Shown: one piece after another, positions 14,601 through 40,439 of the stretch
Position numbering within the stretch: the stretch's first letter is position 1
Layout: each line of letters begins with the position of its first letter
NCBI GenBank assembly: GCA_026018925.1
Contig: JAKSZU010000012.1
Span: forward strand, 42,633,218 to 42,697,217
Source of the DNA: Tupaia tana
Taxonomy: Eukaryota; Chordata; Mammalia; Scandentia; Tupaiidae
DNA length: 64,000 nucleotides
Direction of reading: 5' to 3'
Program-made: the position numbers and the translations under genes
Notes under the pieces: model-generated
The model's database searches: none
What the model saw: the letters and a program-made list of their open reading frames with translations, nothing else
What the model was told of the DNA's origin: nothing

Positions 14601-16231
14601 ACCAGACAGACAGAGAGAGACAGAGAGACAGAAAGCGAGAAATCACCCCCCAGGGGGAATGGCCACACCGCAATCCCTTCTCCTCCATTCTCCTCTTGGG
14701 ATCTTGGGCACGCACCCACACGTGCCCGGCGTGAGTTTTAAGCCACCGGGTCCCGGACGCGAACCGCGGTAGACCACATGGGAGTCCAGCGACATAGCCA
14801 CTACGCTAACTGCTGGTCCTCAGGGACTCTTAACTGTGAAGTCAGTCATGTGGGATCCAGCCACCTTAATCTCCAAGCCATCTGCTGGCCCCTTAAGTAC
14901 TATTTCTCGTGCTCCTATTTTGTGCCAGACACAGTGGAAAGTCACTTTATATACTAAGATCGTCCTCCATTGTTGGCACGCAATAAGGATTTGTGGAATT
15001 AATAAGTCCACTCTTCACAAAGGCTCCCAGAAGCACCCCTCGATATACAGGCGGAAACTACAATGGACTCCTATACGTGGGCTGGTGTGCAGGGGGAAAG
15101 GTGAAGGTTTCAGCAGGGCTGGCTGTAGAAGAGCTGAGATTCACGTTGCCCCACCTCCCCTGCAGGCGCCGTGGCTGCGGAGACGCGGAGTCGCCACAGT
15201 TCATACCCCGCAGGGAACGAGGAGGATGAGGGGTTGGAGGAGGAACCCAGCCCCTTCCGGGGCCGCTCGCGCTCGGCGCCCCCCAACCTCTGGGCTGCAC
15301 AGCGCTATGGCCGCGAGCTCCGGAGGATGAGCGACGAGTTCGAGGACTCCTTCAAGGTGAGTGCCGGGACCTATAATACCAGCCTGCCTCCCACTGGTCT
15401 GGCCCTTCGGTGTTCCGGGGCTTGCCCGGACCTGTAGCCGGGGACCTTTCCCCTCCCGCTAGCCTGTCTTTTCCGAGTCCCAGAGCATGTCGGCAGCTGT
15501 AGTTCCAGGACCACTTTTCTCCCACCGGACTGTCCCCTCCGTGTCCCAGGGCCCCTCTCCTCCCATAGCCCTGGTCCTTCCGAGTCTCAGCGCATGTCGG
15601 TTTCTGTAGTTCCAGGACCAGCCCCACGCCCCGCCACCAATCTGCTCCTTCCAAGTATCAGGACATGCCGAGATCTGGAGTCCGGATCCTCCTCCAGGTC
15701 GGAGGCACTAGGTTCCTCAAATCCAGGCATGGGGGCGTCTGTTTTTCCGGCCTGTCCGGTCCTTTTCGGTCACAGGGGGTTAGGCAGCCCTAACTCTGGA
15801 GCCTCTTCTCTTCATTCTTGAATAGCGGTCCCATCTTCTACTGCAGATCTCGGACTCTGGCGCTTCCATGGAGTCCTCTTATCTTACCCCGCCCTCCACA
15901 CCAGCCTTCTGGGAGCCAACCGCCTCCATTCCTCAGGGCCCAGCCGCCACCCAGCTCCCAGACCACCGAATTTAGGGAGTGCCCGGCCCTGGTCTTTTAT
16001 CTTCTCTCCCCGGATCTCAGGGGCGGGAATCCGGAAGTGGAGGGGCGAGGCTCGAGCCGCCCGGCCGCGCTAACTGGTTTAACCCTTTCCTCCCCCAACC
16101 CAAAGGGACTTCCTCGCCCGAAGAGCGCGGGCACAGCGACGCAGATGCGGCAGAGCTCGAGCTGGACGCGCGTCTTCCAGTCCTGGTGGGATCGAAATTT
16201 GGGGAGAGGAAGCTCCTTTCCCTCCCAGTGA
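421..16231 (+). CDS. BAD: BAD, BCL2-associated agonist of cell death (BH3-only)
   Basis: Coding exons are 421-607, 15166-15356 and 16106-16231, joined by GT-AG introns, and give 167 residues. BAD is a BH3-only protein that binds BCL-XL/BCL-2 at mitochondria and promotes apoptosis; when phosphorylated it is held by 14-3-3. The N-terminus begins [14 protein letters not shown]. The BH3 helix lies at residues 103-125, with the core LRRMSD at 114-119. The two 14-3-3 serines are in RSRHSS (Ser75) and RSRS (Ser99), and Ser118 is inside BH3. The last exon starts right after AAAG, so there is one Lys at 126 where human has two (mouse also has one, from memory). The acceptor at 411-412 puts the coding exon start at 413, so at least one 5'UTR exon lies upstream; a GTGAGA donor at 116 is a candidate. 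Intron 2 is 14.5 kb of mostly SINEs. Confidence 0.97.
684..960 (+). repeat. Old MIR-like SINE remnant
   Basis: The stretch has the typical decayed MIR core: 'AGCCTCAATTTGTCATCTG' followed by a thymine/adenine-rich middle and 'AAGTGACTTGCCTAAGGTCA'. It is much more diverged than the lineage-specific SINEs around it. Similar MIR-like pieces occur near 11840-12015, 12835-12960, 13815-13945, 17880-17990, 23085-23200, 33920-34000, 36940-37040, 38840-38960, 46310-46420 and 57430-57580. Confidence 0.5.
1346..1589 (+). repeat. tRNA-derived SINE, type L
   Basis: Type L begins with a tRNA-like head (A box TGGCATAGTGG, B box GGTTCGANTCC or a decayed form, here AGTTTGAGTCC). A body follows with GAATGGNGGAGAAGGGATTG, a C-run/G-run hairpin, a CTCTCTGTCTCTGTC stretch, and the end CCCTATAGCAAAAA. 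This copy carries all of these in decayed form. Confidence 0.8.
1590..1722 (+). repeat. GAAA/GGAA microsatellite
   Basis: About 15 GAAA units (1590-1648) pass into about 17 GGAA units (1650-1710) and then back to GAAA. It grew from the A-rich tail of the type L SINE immediately upstream. Confidence 0.95.
2051..2160 (+). repeat. L2-like 3' fragment
   Basis: The stretch 'CCCTTGTGGAGCTTGTATTCTCATAATGTA' followed by 'AACAGACAGAAAAGTAAATAAA' is the usual remnant of an L2 LINE 3' end. L2-like pieces also occur at about 14895-15000 and 39262-39490. Confidence 0.5.
2185..2442 (+). repeat. SINE type L with target-site duplication
   Basis: A full-length copy from GGGACCAGCAGTTAGCG to CAAAAACCTCTC(A)n. 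It is flanked by AAAGTTGATGTG on both sides (2172-2183 and 2442-2453), a clear target-site duplication. Confidence 0.92.
2456..2730 (+). repeat. SINE type L (older subtype)
   Basis: This copy starts GGCCCGCCGGTTGGCATGGTGG and carries GGATCCCACATGGCC, the signature of an older subtype. A (CT)n stretch and an A16 tail follow. The flanks again resemble GTTGATGTGC / GTTGGTATGTGC, the same target as the copy before it. Confidence 0.85.
2740..3589. other. Unique intronic sequence of BAD
   Basis: I see no repeat, exon-like splice pair or regulatory element here. The sequence is moderately G-rich and non-repetitive. Confidence 0.6.
3606..3907 (-). repeat. SINE type L, CpG-rich young copy
   Basis: A full-length inverted copy with a T-rich run at its left end (A-tail on the minus strand). 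Many CpGs remain undecayed (GGGCGCGTGCGCTCGCC, ACGCGAACCGCGGTCGAC), which points to recent insertion. Confidence 0.9.
3909..4176 (-). repeat. SINE type L
   Basis: An inverted copy running from a T14 run through GAGAAATCACCCACCAGG to CCATCTGCTGGTCCC. It abuts the previous element. Confidence 0.88.
4200..4444 (-). repeat. SINE type L
   Basis: An inverted copy from T9 through GAAATCACCCCCCAAGGGGG to CACCTGCTGGTCC. It is the third inverted copy in a row. Confidence 0.88.
4821..5279 (-). repeat. SINE type S split by a type L insertion
   Basis: The outer type S element is inverted (4821-4850 plus 5116-5279, ending CCACCTGCTGGCCC). It is interrupted by a full type L copy on the plus strand at 4851-5115. 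The repeated GATTATTT flank on both sides of the inner copy marks its insertion. Confidence 0.88.
5428..5960 (-). repeat. SINE type L split by another type L
   Basis: The outer inverted type L (5428-5504 and 5778-5960) is broken at its conserved GAGAAATCACCCCTGG segment. The insert is a plus-strand type L copy at 5505-5777 with an A25 tail. The broken segment is duplicated at both edges as the target site. Confidence 0.92.
6121..6300 (+). repeat. SINE type S with target-site duplication
   Basis: Type S shares the tRNA-like head but passes directly from GGCTTGCTTTCTCACTTTCC to CTCTCTGGTCAAATTAAAATAAAT. This copy is flanked by ATAAGGGCCTTG on both sides. Confidence 0.9.
6411..6652 (+). repeat. 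SINE type L with target-site duplication
   Basis: A plus-strand copy (GACTAGCAGATGGTGTAATGG to ATAGCAATAATCTCTC) flanked by GAGGTTGGCA on both sides. Confidence 0.88.
6690..6920 (-). repeat. SINE type L
   Basis: An inverted, CpG-decayed copy ending CACAACCTGCTGGTGCC. The hairpin segment is deleted. Confidence 0.85.
7019..7966 (-). repeat. Composite SINE nest: four elements
   Basis: An inverted type S host survives as 7019-7046, 7216-7273 and 7848-7966. A plus-strand type S copy (7047-7215) and a plus-strand type L copy (7274-7542) lie inside it. A second type L copy (7545-7847) sits in the A-tail of the first. The host's AATTTGACCGGGT is repeated at the outer breakpoints. Confidence 0.85.
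8405..9345 (-). repeat. Array of five inverted SINEs
   Basis: In order: type S 8405-8590, type S 8591-8734 with a (GA)n stretch, type L 8738-8980, type S 8985-9172 and a 3'-truncated type L 9180-9345. All are inverted and end in variants of CACCTGCTGGYCC. Almost no unique sequence lies between them. Confidence 0.85.
9360..10370 (+). repeat. SINEs: S(+), L(+), S(-), L(+)
   Basis: Type S plus at 9360-9522, older type L plus at 9588-9826 (GGCAGCTAGATCCCACATG), type S minus at 9880-10037 and older type L plus at 10147-10370. Short unique stretches separate them. Confidence 0.82.
10438..10745. other. Unique intronic sequence of BAD
   Basis: I see no repeat or functional element in this GC-moderate stretch between SINE clusters. 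Confidence 0.5.
10758..11010 (+). repeat. SINE type L
   Basis: A plus-strand copy, GGGACCATCAGTTGGCATAATGG to GTAGCAAAAATCTCTC. Confidence 0.87.
11151..11755 (+). repeat. Three tandem plus-strand SINEs
   Basis: Type L 11151-11388, type S 11389-11570 and type S 11583-11755 lie head to tail. The second was probably inserted in the tail of the first. Confidence 0.85.
12233..12406 (+). repeat. SINE type S
   Basis: A plus-strand copy, GGCCGGCAGGTGATGTAGTGG to TCTGGTCAAATTAAAAAATAAC, with an A-rich tail. Confidence 0.87.
12407..13015. other. Unique and MIR-like intronic sequence
   Basis: 12407-12830 looks unique. 12835-12960 is MIR-like (CTTCTCATCTGTAAAACG). I see no exon or regulatory signal. 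Confidence 0.5.
13016..13752 (+). repeat. Three tandem plus-strand SINEs type L
   Basis: 13016-13257, 13259-13452 (older subtype, shortened body) and 13488-13752. In the last, the C-run/G-run hairpin has expanded into a C-rich stretch at 13641-13697. Confidence 0.85.
13963..14398 (-). repeat. SINE type S followed by type L, both inverted
   Basis: Type S at 13963-14147 ends CCACCTGCTGATCCC. Type L at 14155-14398 ends CTATCGGCTGGTCCC. Confidence 0.86.
14400..14893 (-). repeat. SINE type L split by a young type L
   Basis: The outer inverted copy is 14400-14546 plus 14820-14893. The inner inverted copy (14547-14819) is CpG-rich and nearly unmutated, with a G18 run at its tail side (about 14555-14572). 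TAGGACTT / AGGGACTCTT at the edges is the likely target duplication. Confidence 0.87.
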
Positions 16232-16560
16232 CCTCCTGTCCCACATTCCCAAGACCCCATCCGCTCCCGCCGCCGTCGGCGGCCATCTTGGGTGTGGGCG
16301 GAAGTCTTTTCCGCAGGCCTGTGCAAAAAAGGTCTGTTCTGTCCCTTTCGGAGAAAGGCGGTCTGACCTAGAACCCGATTCCCTTCCGGCGCGTGCGAGA
16401 GCCACAGAGGGTTCGGCCCCATCGGAAGTTCGGAAGTTTTTCTGGCCTTAGCCGCTGGAAGTGGCTCGGTCTCCCCTCCTTGCGGATGAGCCGAGTTTCG
16501 AGCCGGGATTAACCATTATTTCACCAGAACCCTCTGCCCCGCTGTGACGCTGCGGGCCGA
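15160..16560. promoter_or_regulatory. CpG-rich block over BAD exons 3-4 and 3'UTR
   Basis: CpG density is high across the last two BAD exons and the 3'UTR, far from the BAD start. The 3'UTR holds GCGGCCATCTTGG (16279-16291, a YY1-type motif) and several GGAAGT ETS-type cores (about 16301, 16424, 16432 and 16456). A cryptic or orphan promoter is possible but not shown. Confidence 0.35.
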
Positions 16561-16580
16561 CGCTCGCGACCAGATATGCT

Positions 16581-16586
16581 AATAAA
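16581..16586 (+). terminator. BAD: BAD poly(A) signal
   Basis: An AATAAA hexamer lies 350 bp after the BAD stop codon and is followed by a GT-rich stretch (CCCGTGTCTGTG). This gives a 3'UTR of roughly 370 bp. Confidence 0.85.
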
Positions 16587-16599
16587 GCCCGTGTCTGTG

Positions 16600-18555
16600 C
16601 CGCCGAGTGTCCTCTGCCCGTTGCTTGGGGCTAGCGTTGGGCTTATGCACAAGCGAAATCGAGGCTCTTGAGTGACATCGGGGAGGGAGACCTGGAAGGG
16701 GTCGGGGTGGCAAGCGGAGCCAGAGCGGCTCGGCCTCGGGGGCGGAGTGCGGCCGGCTGCGGGACCGCCAAGTCCTTATCTCTAATGTGGTAATTGGGAG
16801 CCGCAGCCCAGCCGGCCGCCGGCATTCCGCGTCCTGCAAACCGTGCCGCTGTTCCCCAGGGAGGGTCATTTGTTCCTATTTGGGTCAGTCCTTCCGAACA
16901 GCTACTGTGTGGCCGGCCCGGGGCCAGCATTGCTCGGGGACTGGCTGGACGCACAGGGAGGGGGAGGGAGCAGCGTGATCACTAGGGAACCAAGACGCTT
17001 CACACAAGGTCTGGGAGCAAGCTCCGGCCTCAGTCCAAAGAGATTTATTGGCGCCCCCTATAGCCCAGGCCAGTGCTTTGTGCTGGATAGAGATGAATTT
17101 CACCTCAGCCCCTGCTTGGTGAAGCCTCCTGGTGGCAATCGCCTGCCACTCAGGATGGGCTGCTGCAACAGAGGGGCCAGAGTCAGGGTGAGGGCGGCTT
17201 TCTCCACAGAGGAGTTAGGGAGGGCTGCAGGGAGAAGGCAGGTTAGAGCTGAGACTTGAAGGTGGGGGGAGCTCTCCTTCCTGGGATGGGGTAGTGTGGA
17301 CCTAAGGCAAGTTGGGGGAGCAGTAGAAGCCAGGCTTTGAATGCCACACCCAGAGTTTGGAGTGGGCTGACTCAGGACGCATGGCAGGGACATGTAGTGT
17401 TTCTGTTTCAGGGCCAGGGGTCAGGAAGATGATGAGAGTTGGACTGGCCAGGGAATACAGGAGAGTGGCAGACTAGGGGATAGGAGGTCTGCCCCAGAAT
17501 AGAGGAAGGCGCAGGCAGGGAGCAGCATACTGACCCTGAGGGAGGAAGGCCAGGACAGAGGTCTCCCCAGCCCTGGGAAGGCCCTACTCCACTTCCCCAC
17601 CCCATCTGTTCGAGGCTGCAACAAAAACAAAGCAAAGCAAACACTCAATTGGCAGGAGATAAGCTCAGATAAGAGGCTGCCTTCCTCCAGAGGAGGGAGG
17701 CAACTGCAGGGAAGGGCCAGGAAGCTGGAAGAGGCCTTGAAGAGATGCCAGCCTAACCCTGCTGCACAGCCCAGCTGCACACTCCCTGCAGGCCCCGAGG
17801 CAGAGAGTAGATCCACTAGGCTGGCCGGAGAGTCTGCCACAGAGGGTCCAGGCCGCCCTGCTCCAGGCCAGGATGTCTTGGCTTAGCTGTGGCCTGGTGC
17901 GCGTGACTTCCGCTCTGAGCCTCAGTTTCATCGTCTGTAAAACAGGCATAACATCTCCCTCACAGGGATGAGGGTGCTGGGTGTCCCAGCCCATGACTGT
18001 GACTGACAGCTTGCCTTCCCCCGGGGGTCACTGGCACGTCCACTCCTCACCTGTCGCTGCAAGCCTGGGGCCCCTGATGTTGGAAGGGTCCATGCTGCCC
18101 AGCTCCACCCCAGCCCTGACAGCCTGTCCCCTGATGCTGTCAGCTGCCTGAGCAGTGCCAGAGTCCGCCTGGCGGAAGATGCTGGGTGCTCGGGTAGTAT
18201 CAGACAACAGGAAGGGGGGGCAGGGAAGGCTTCCTGAGGCAGAGGCCTGAGCCTGTGTTGGGGGAGTAGGGAGGGGACAGGGAGAGGCTAGGAAGGGGAA
18301 AGTAATGTGGGGGGGAGTCGGGCAGAGGACACAGAGGCAAGGAAGGCCAAGTCTCTATGTGGGTGAGGACGGTTGTCCCCAGGGAGAGCTGTGGGCCTGG
18401 GCACAGTTAGATCCAGGACCTCTTCCAAGAGGCCCAGCCTCGGCCCCACCAAACTCCCATAGCCTGTTTTCTAGATGAAGAAATTGACACTCCAGAGCCA
18501 GACTGTGGCCCTGTCCTCTCACCCCAAACCACACTGCACACAGGCTCCCTAAAAT
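16600..18555. other. BAD-PLCB3 convergent intergenic region
   Basis: No gene is visible. It holds a MIR-like remnant at 17880-17990 and a possible L2 scrap near 16870-16930. The rest is unique GC-moderate sequence with G-rich stretches near 18200-18330. Confidence 0.6.
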
Positions 18556-18560
18556 CCACT

Positions 18561-18566
18561 TTTATT
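18561..18566 (-). terminator. PLCB3: PLCB3 poly(A) signal
   Basis: TTTATT on the plus strand is AATAAA on the PLCB3 strand, 364 bp past the stop codon. It sits tail-to-tail with the BAD signal 2 kb away. Confidence 0.8.
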
Positions 18567-18929
18567 CATGTAAAAAAAAAAATCCCCACAGATCAGAGAA
18601 AGAAGGTGCCCCCTGTTTCCCACAGAGCCAGTCTCCACCCAGTGCTCCCTGGGAGGTGAAGGAGACAACAGCCACTCTGAGGTGTGGGCACTGGGGAGTG
18701 AGGCCCCGACCCAGACCCTTCCCTAGGACTGAGGACAGGAAGAGGGGCTGCGGACTGCTGGGGCCCCAGGAGGATAAAGGATGGGAGTTAGTGTGGGGTA
18801 CTCGCCCCAGGTTTAAAAAAATAAAATTTCTAAAGAAATTAAAAAAAAAAAAAAAGCATTAGTGTCTTGGCCTGCTGCCCTCCGCCTAGTGCCCACCCTG
18901 GCCCTGTGGCCACCTCTCGCTCAGCCAGT

Positions 18930-35899
<16,970 letters not shown>

Positions 35900-35900
<1 letters not shown>

Positions 35901-38900
35901 CCAGCGAAGGGATTGGGGAAGGGACCTTCCTGAAGAGTGCGGGGCTTTGCTAAAGGGTTCGGCCCAGATTCTTTGGGCCTGAGTGGGGAGAGAGCTTTCA
36001 AGGCCAAGAGGAGATGTTGGGGTGCAGCTCGAGGGACTAAGTGTAGAGGGCGTTGCTTAAGACAAGCCGGAGTCAGCCCGCTTAGGTTTCTGAGCGGCAG
36101 GATCTGGGGTACTGGTAAAAGGCAAGATTTGGACTAGGGGGGACAGAGTCCGGTCCCTCACTACGCGCCAGCTTCACTTAGCTGAGTGCAGGAAAAGCTA
36201 TTCCCACCCCACCCTCCCTCTGCCCTGGCTTCGCCTCACCCCCTTCTGCAGCAGCGTGTCCCCCCTCCCTGGGAGCACTTAGCGGGCTAATGGGCCTCCC
36301 GCCGGCAGGCGCCCCTCCCGCGTTCTGAGCCCTGGGAGGCTGGGCGCCTGCTACCTCCTTTGAGAACCCAGGCATCCCGGCCTTCCAGAACAGGCCTGGA
36401 ACAGCCCCCTGCTTGTGCCACAGATCTCCGTGACCTTGTCTCTGTGGGCCTTTTGGCTGAAAACTGTGGAGGGAAAGCTGGTTGTTAGCCCAGAGGGGTC
36501 CGAAGCCCCGTGGATTGTCCCCAAAGGAGAGGGACTGAGCAGGGGCTCTGCAGTGCTTGACCCACAGCAGGTGCCCTGAAATCTGTGTTCCAGGGATGGA
36601 GGAAGGGAAAGTACACAGGGCACAGGGGTGGGTGGGGCTGCAGCCCCTCCCGCAGGGCTTGACTGGGGGGGCTCCTGCCTGGGGGCCCCTGTGGGAGCCC
36701 CCCAATATAGAGGCAGTAGCAGCAGCAGGTTTAAAGTAGAACTCATCCAGAGGGGCCAGCCAAGTCACCTAGAAACCCAGAAAGAGATGCGGCTGGTTCT
36801 GGGGGAGGAGGGTCAGCTAGGGAGGAGCGCCCTGCAGGCCCCTATGCCCCAGGCTCTCAGACCCCCAAGAGGACCCTGCCAGGCACTGGCATTCCTCCAA
36901 ATCCCCACCATATTGGCCGGTAACTCTAACCTAGTGAATCTCTTCACCTTTAACCATGGCCCTGTGGGGTGTGATTATTATCTCTCCTTGAGGCCCAGAA
37001 AGAGGAAGGGACTTGCCCAAGGTCACACAGCCTCACAGGAAGATTTCAGCCCTCTGACTTCTTGCCTCCACTTTCTGCCCTTGAGGAGACAAAGCAATGG
37101 GGACCTGACCCATGATCCTCATCCTCTCTTACCAGGGTTGCAAAGTCATACCCCTCAGAGAAGTAGTAACCATCGGACATCTTTTGGAGACCCGAGCTGT
37201 GAAGAGTGGAGATTGGCTTCTGCTCCCACAGGCCTGGGTTCAGTCTGGCTCCTACTAGAACTCTCTTGATAACAGCAAAACCTAATCTCTCTGTGCCTCA
37301 GTTCCCTTGACCAGAAGCTGGAAAAAACAGCAAATAGGTGGGAGATGTCTCCCGCTACAAGCGGTTTGAGTGGGTAGGAGGCTGCAGGGCCATTAGGCAG
37401 GAAGGAAGACAGGGCATGGGTCACCTCCAAGACAGGGGAGGTGCCAGGGCCTGAGCTTACTGGGTCTGTGCTGAGGGCCCCAGGCGTTGGACAGGGCTAT
37501 GCCATGGCATTGGGCAGCAGCTTCTTGGAAAACGGGATGGGAGTCTGTCTCCTGAGCCCGAGCCTCTTCTGCTGCCCTGTGTCTCCGGAGGCCAGCACAG
37601 CCCCCATTAGAGGGCTCCTTCCTCCTCGGACACCCTCCTCCAGCCTTGGTAATGGTAATGGGGTTTCTCGGCAGGCAGTAATGGTGGAAGGAAGGCAGCC
37701 TTTCCGGCCTCTACCCTTGATTAAGGGAGCGGTCTTGGCCCTCGGGACCCTCCCCAGGGCCTTAACTTTAGGGAGGTGCTGGAAGCAGCCTTAGCTGCAC
37801 CCTGCCCAAGGTGGGCTGGGACCCTGGGAGGGGTGGAGCTGGGGAGGCCACTGCTAAGGTGGAAGGATGAGCAGGGACACATGCCAGTCTCAGGAGGGCT
37901 CAGGTCAGAGAACAAGGGCTGGGATGTAGACCCCAGAGCTCTGAGCTGTCAGCCTCCAAGGACCAGGAGGTCAGGATCTTTTCCTAGAAAAGGCTCAGGG
38001 CAAGTAAGTAACTTGCCCACAGCCTCTCGGCCTACTGGGCAGAGTCCAGATGTGAACCCTGCCCTTCTGTTTTGAAGCTGCGGTCTTGCACAGGGCAGCC
38101 CTGCCTCGAGAAGGCCGCAGGCCTGCGTGCCCCTCTGCACCAACTGTTCTCAGGGTGGGGAGCCACGGGAAGGAGCTGCAGACAGGAATCTGGGTGTGCC
38201 TAGAGTAGCCCAGGAGGTGGAGAGAGGGAGAGTCAGGAATCTTCAGAGGGGTATCCTGAGAGTTGGACATGACCAGAGACCTTCATCCCAACTCTGAGGG
38301 AAGGAGGGACAGGAAGGCCAGCTCAGGGTCACAGTATCTTGGGGGGGGTGGGGGGGGACACTGGGACTGGAAGGTTTTACTACTGCAGCAGCTGTTAGGC
38401 ATTAGGAGTCTTTCGAATGCATTCCTCTTCTAATCCCAGGCCCAAATCAATGCTCAGGTTCAGAAAAAGCTGACCCAAGGTGGTGGGAGAATTTGGAGTC
38501 GGGTAAACTGATGCTCCTGGCAGGCCAGGCTTGGAGCAGGAGGCTAGGTCAGCTCTAAGGTTCCCAGTGGAGAGGGTGGGTCCTGCTAATCAGCAAGAGC
38601 AATGGTCAGCCTTTCCCTGGCGCCTCACATTGACTGAAGGGAAACTAAAGCCGCAGGAGGAGCTAGGGAGGGAGGGAGCATCAGTTCACCCTATCCTTCC
38701 CCTGGACTGAGTCCAGCGAACCTGTCCCCCCGTCCGATCCCCTCAGGGAGAAGCCCACCTCAGCCTGGACACCATTTCCAGCCTCAGTCTTTTCTCTCTC
38801 TCTTCTCCCCAACTACAGGTAACGGATGAGCCCGAAGTCATGGGCTCGAGTTTGGCTGCTGGGCAGTAACTATGTGACCCTGGGTCAATTTCAACCCCTT

Positions 38901-39760
38901 TCTGAGCCTCACCTACTGCAGAGGGCTTCTTCCTCCAGCATTCAGAGAGTGTGTGTAGGGGGCTGGCACCGGCACACTGCCTTTCAGACCCTGAGCCCCA
39001 GTTTGGGATGGTGGAGAGAAAGCCTGATGTCCATGGAAACCTCCCAGGGTGAATTGCATGACTTTTTTGGGCAGTGTCCAAGGCAGGGGGCATGAGTATA
39101 GCGACTTTGTATGGGGGTTTTGAAGCTACATAACCTGAGATCAAATGCTCAGGTCCCCCTTTATCTAGCCATTTGGCTTAATTAACCTCAGCGGTACAGT
39201 ACATGGACATTGAAGTCAACGCCTTGCTACAGCCTTCTGAGAAAACAGAGGCACAGAGGAAGCCATTTATTCTTTCACTCGTCATTTGTTCAACCAATGG
39301 CATCAAGTCACCTGCTATGAATCTGCCATAGCTGCAGGCGCTGGGGTTCAGCACTGTCCAGGTAAATTGCCCAATACTAATACATGTGGGCTTGTAGACG
39401 AGCAGGTAGACTCAGGCCTGGGCATTAGCAGGGAAGGAGGTCTGCACAGAGTCCCATGGAGCTCACGATCTTGAAGTGAAAAGACAGACAATAAGAAAAT
39501 GAATGAGCCCATTCTGAAATGCAGACAATCAACCAGGAGGAAGGAATGGGATGCGCGGTCTGGTTGAGAGCTGGGCCGGTGAGATCTGAGGGACAGACAG
39601 GGTGAGGATCTGCGGGAGAGCGAGTACGACGCCCTCACCGTGGACCCCCGGGGCGGGGGCGGGGGTTCCCGTTAAACACTCATCGTGGGTCAGTTGTTAC
39701 ATTACTTTCATTGTCATGTTCGGCACCCCCACTTCCCACCTCTTTGCACTGAGTGTCCTC
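35900..39760. other. PLCB3-PPP1R14B divergent intergenic region
   Basis: MIR-like remnants lie at 36940-37040 and 38840-38960, and an L2-like fragment at 39262-39490. A G-rich run is at 38340-38359. No coding exon is recognisable. Confidence 0.6.
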
Positions 39761-39779
39761 ATTTGTACACACACAAGTT

Positions 39780-40020
39780 GGGGCGCGGCGCCCCAGACGA
39801 GTTTGTGCTTCCCGGCTCGCGCTCGGCAGAGGCGGAGGGGCGACCATGCCGGGCCGGACCCACGAACTACATCTCCCATCAGCCCGCTCTGGCCGCCATC
39901 TTGGCAGGTGGGCGGTGGCCGCCACGGGTCTGGCCCTGCACGCCGGCTGGCCGGCGGTTCTCACCTCCCACCCCGGCCTTCTCCGTGGGGACCGTAGGAC
40001 CCCGCCAAGTAGGGCGTCCG
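39780..40020. promoter_or_regulatory. Promoter-like block upstream of PPP1R14B
   Basis: A CpG-rich block holds ACTACATCTCCC (39866-39877), resembling the ACTACAnnTCCC motif of ZNF143-type promoters. GCCGCCATCTTGG (39892-39904, YY1 type) follows 14 bp later. It lies 0.75-1 kb upstream of the PPP1R14B start codon and may start an antisense or alternative transcript. Confidence 0.4.
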
Positions 40021-40143
40021 AGGACCTGAGCCGCTCCTCCTCACCTTTTCCACTTTCCATGCCCGGGAGCCCCGTCCACGTGTCGGTTCGCGCAGAGAAG
40101 CCCGTTCGCCCCTCGCTGGTCAAGAGCTGGAAGACCTAGACAC

Positions 40144-40167
40144 GGGGGGGGGGGGGGGGGGGGGGGG
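40144..40167 (+). repeat. Poly-G run
   Basis: 24 consecutive G residues lie between the promoter-like block and the PPP1R14B CpG island. Confidence 0.95.
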
Positions 40168-40439
40168 CTCGTTTCCTCACCGGCCCCTCGCCCTGCACAG
40201 TGCCACCTCTCCTCCATCCCCAGATGGCCCCTGGTCCTGCCTCAATGAGGACAGAATGAGACAGGGTCCAATGAGCACTGGGGTCCTGACGGGAGCGCAA
40301 ATCCTGTTACTGGACGCTTAATACGCCTGCGTTTGGCGCTGGAAATTAGGGGGTGCAGACAGCCAGGCCCAAACCCCTGCAGACCAGACCCTCCCACAAC
40401 TCCAGCCCGGAGGCGGGGTGGGGATAAGGGGCCCGTAGT

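Noticed and set aside
17042-17047. Minus-strand AATAAA in the BAD-PLCB3 gap
   Set aside because: It is 1.5 kb past a better PLCB3 signal, with no exon between.
18817-18826. AATAAA-like words on the plus strand near 18.8 kb
   Set aside because: They lie inside the minus-strand PLCB3 3'UTR in an A-rich run; no plus-strand gene ends there.
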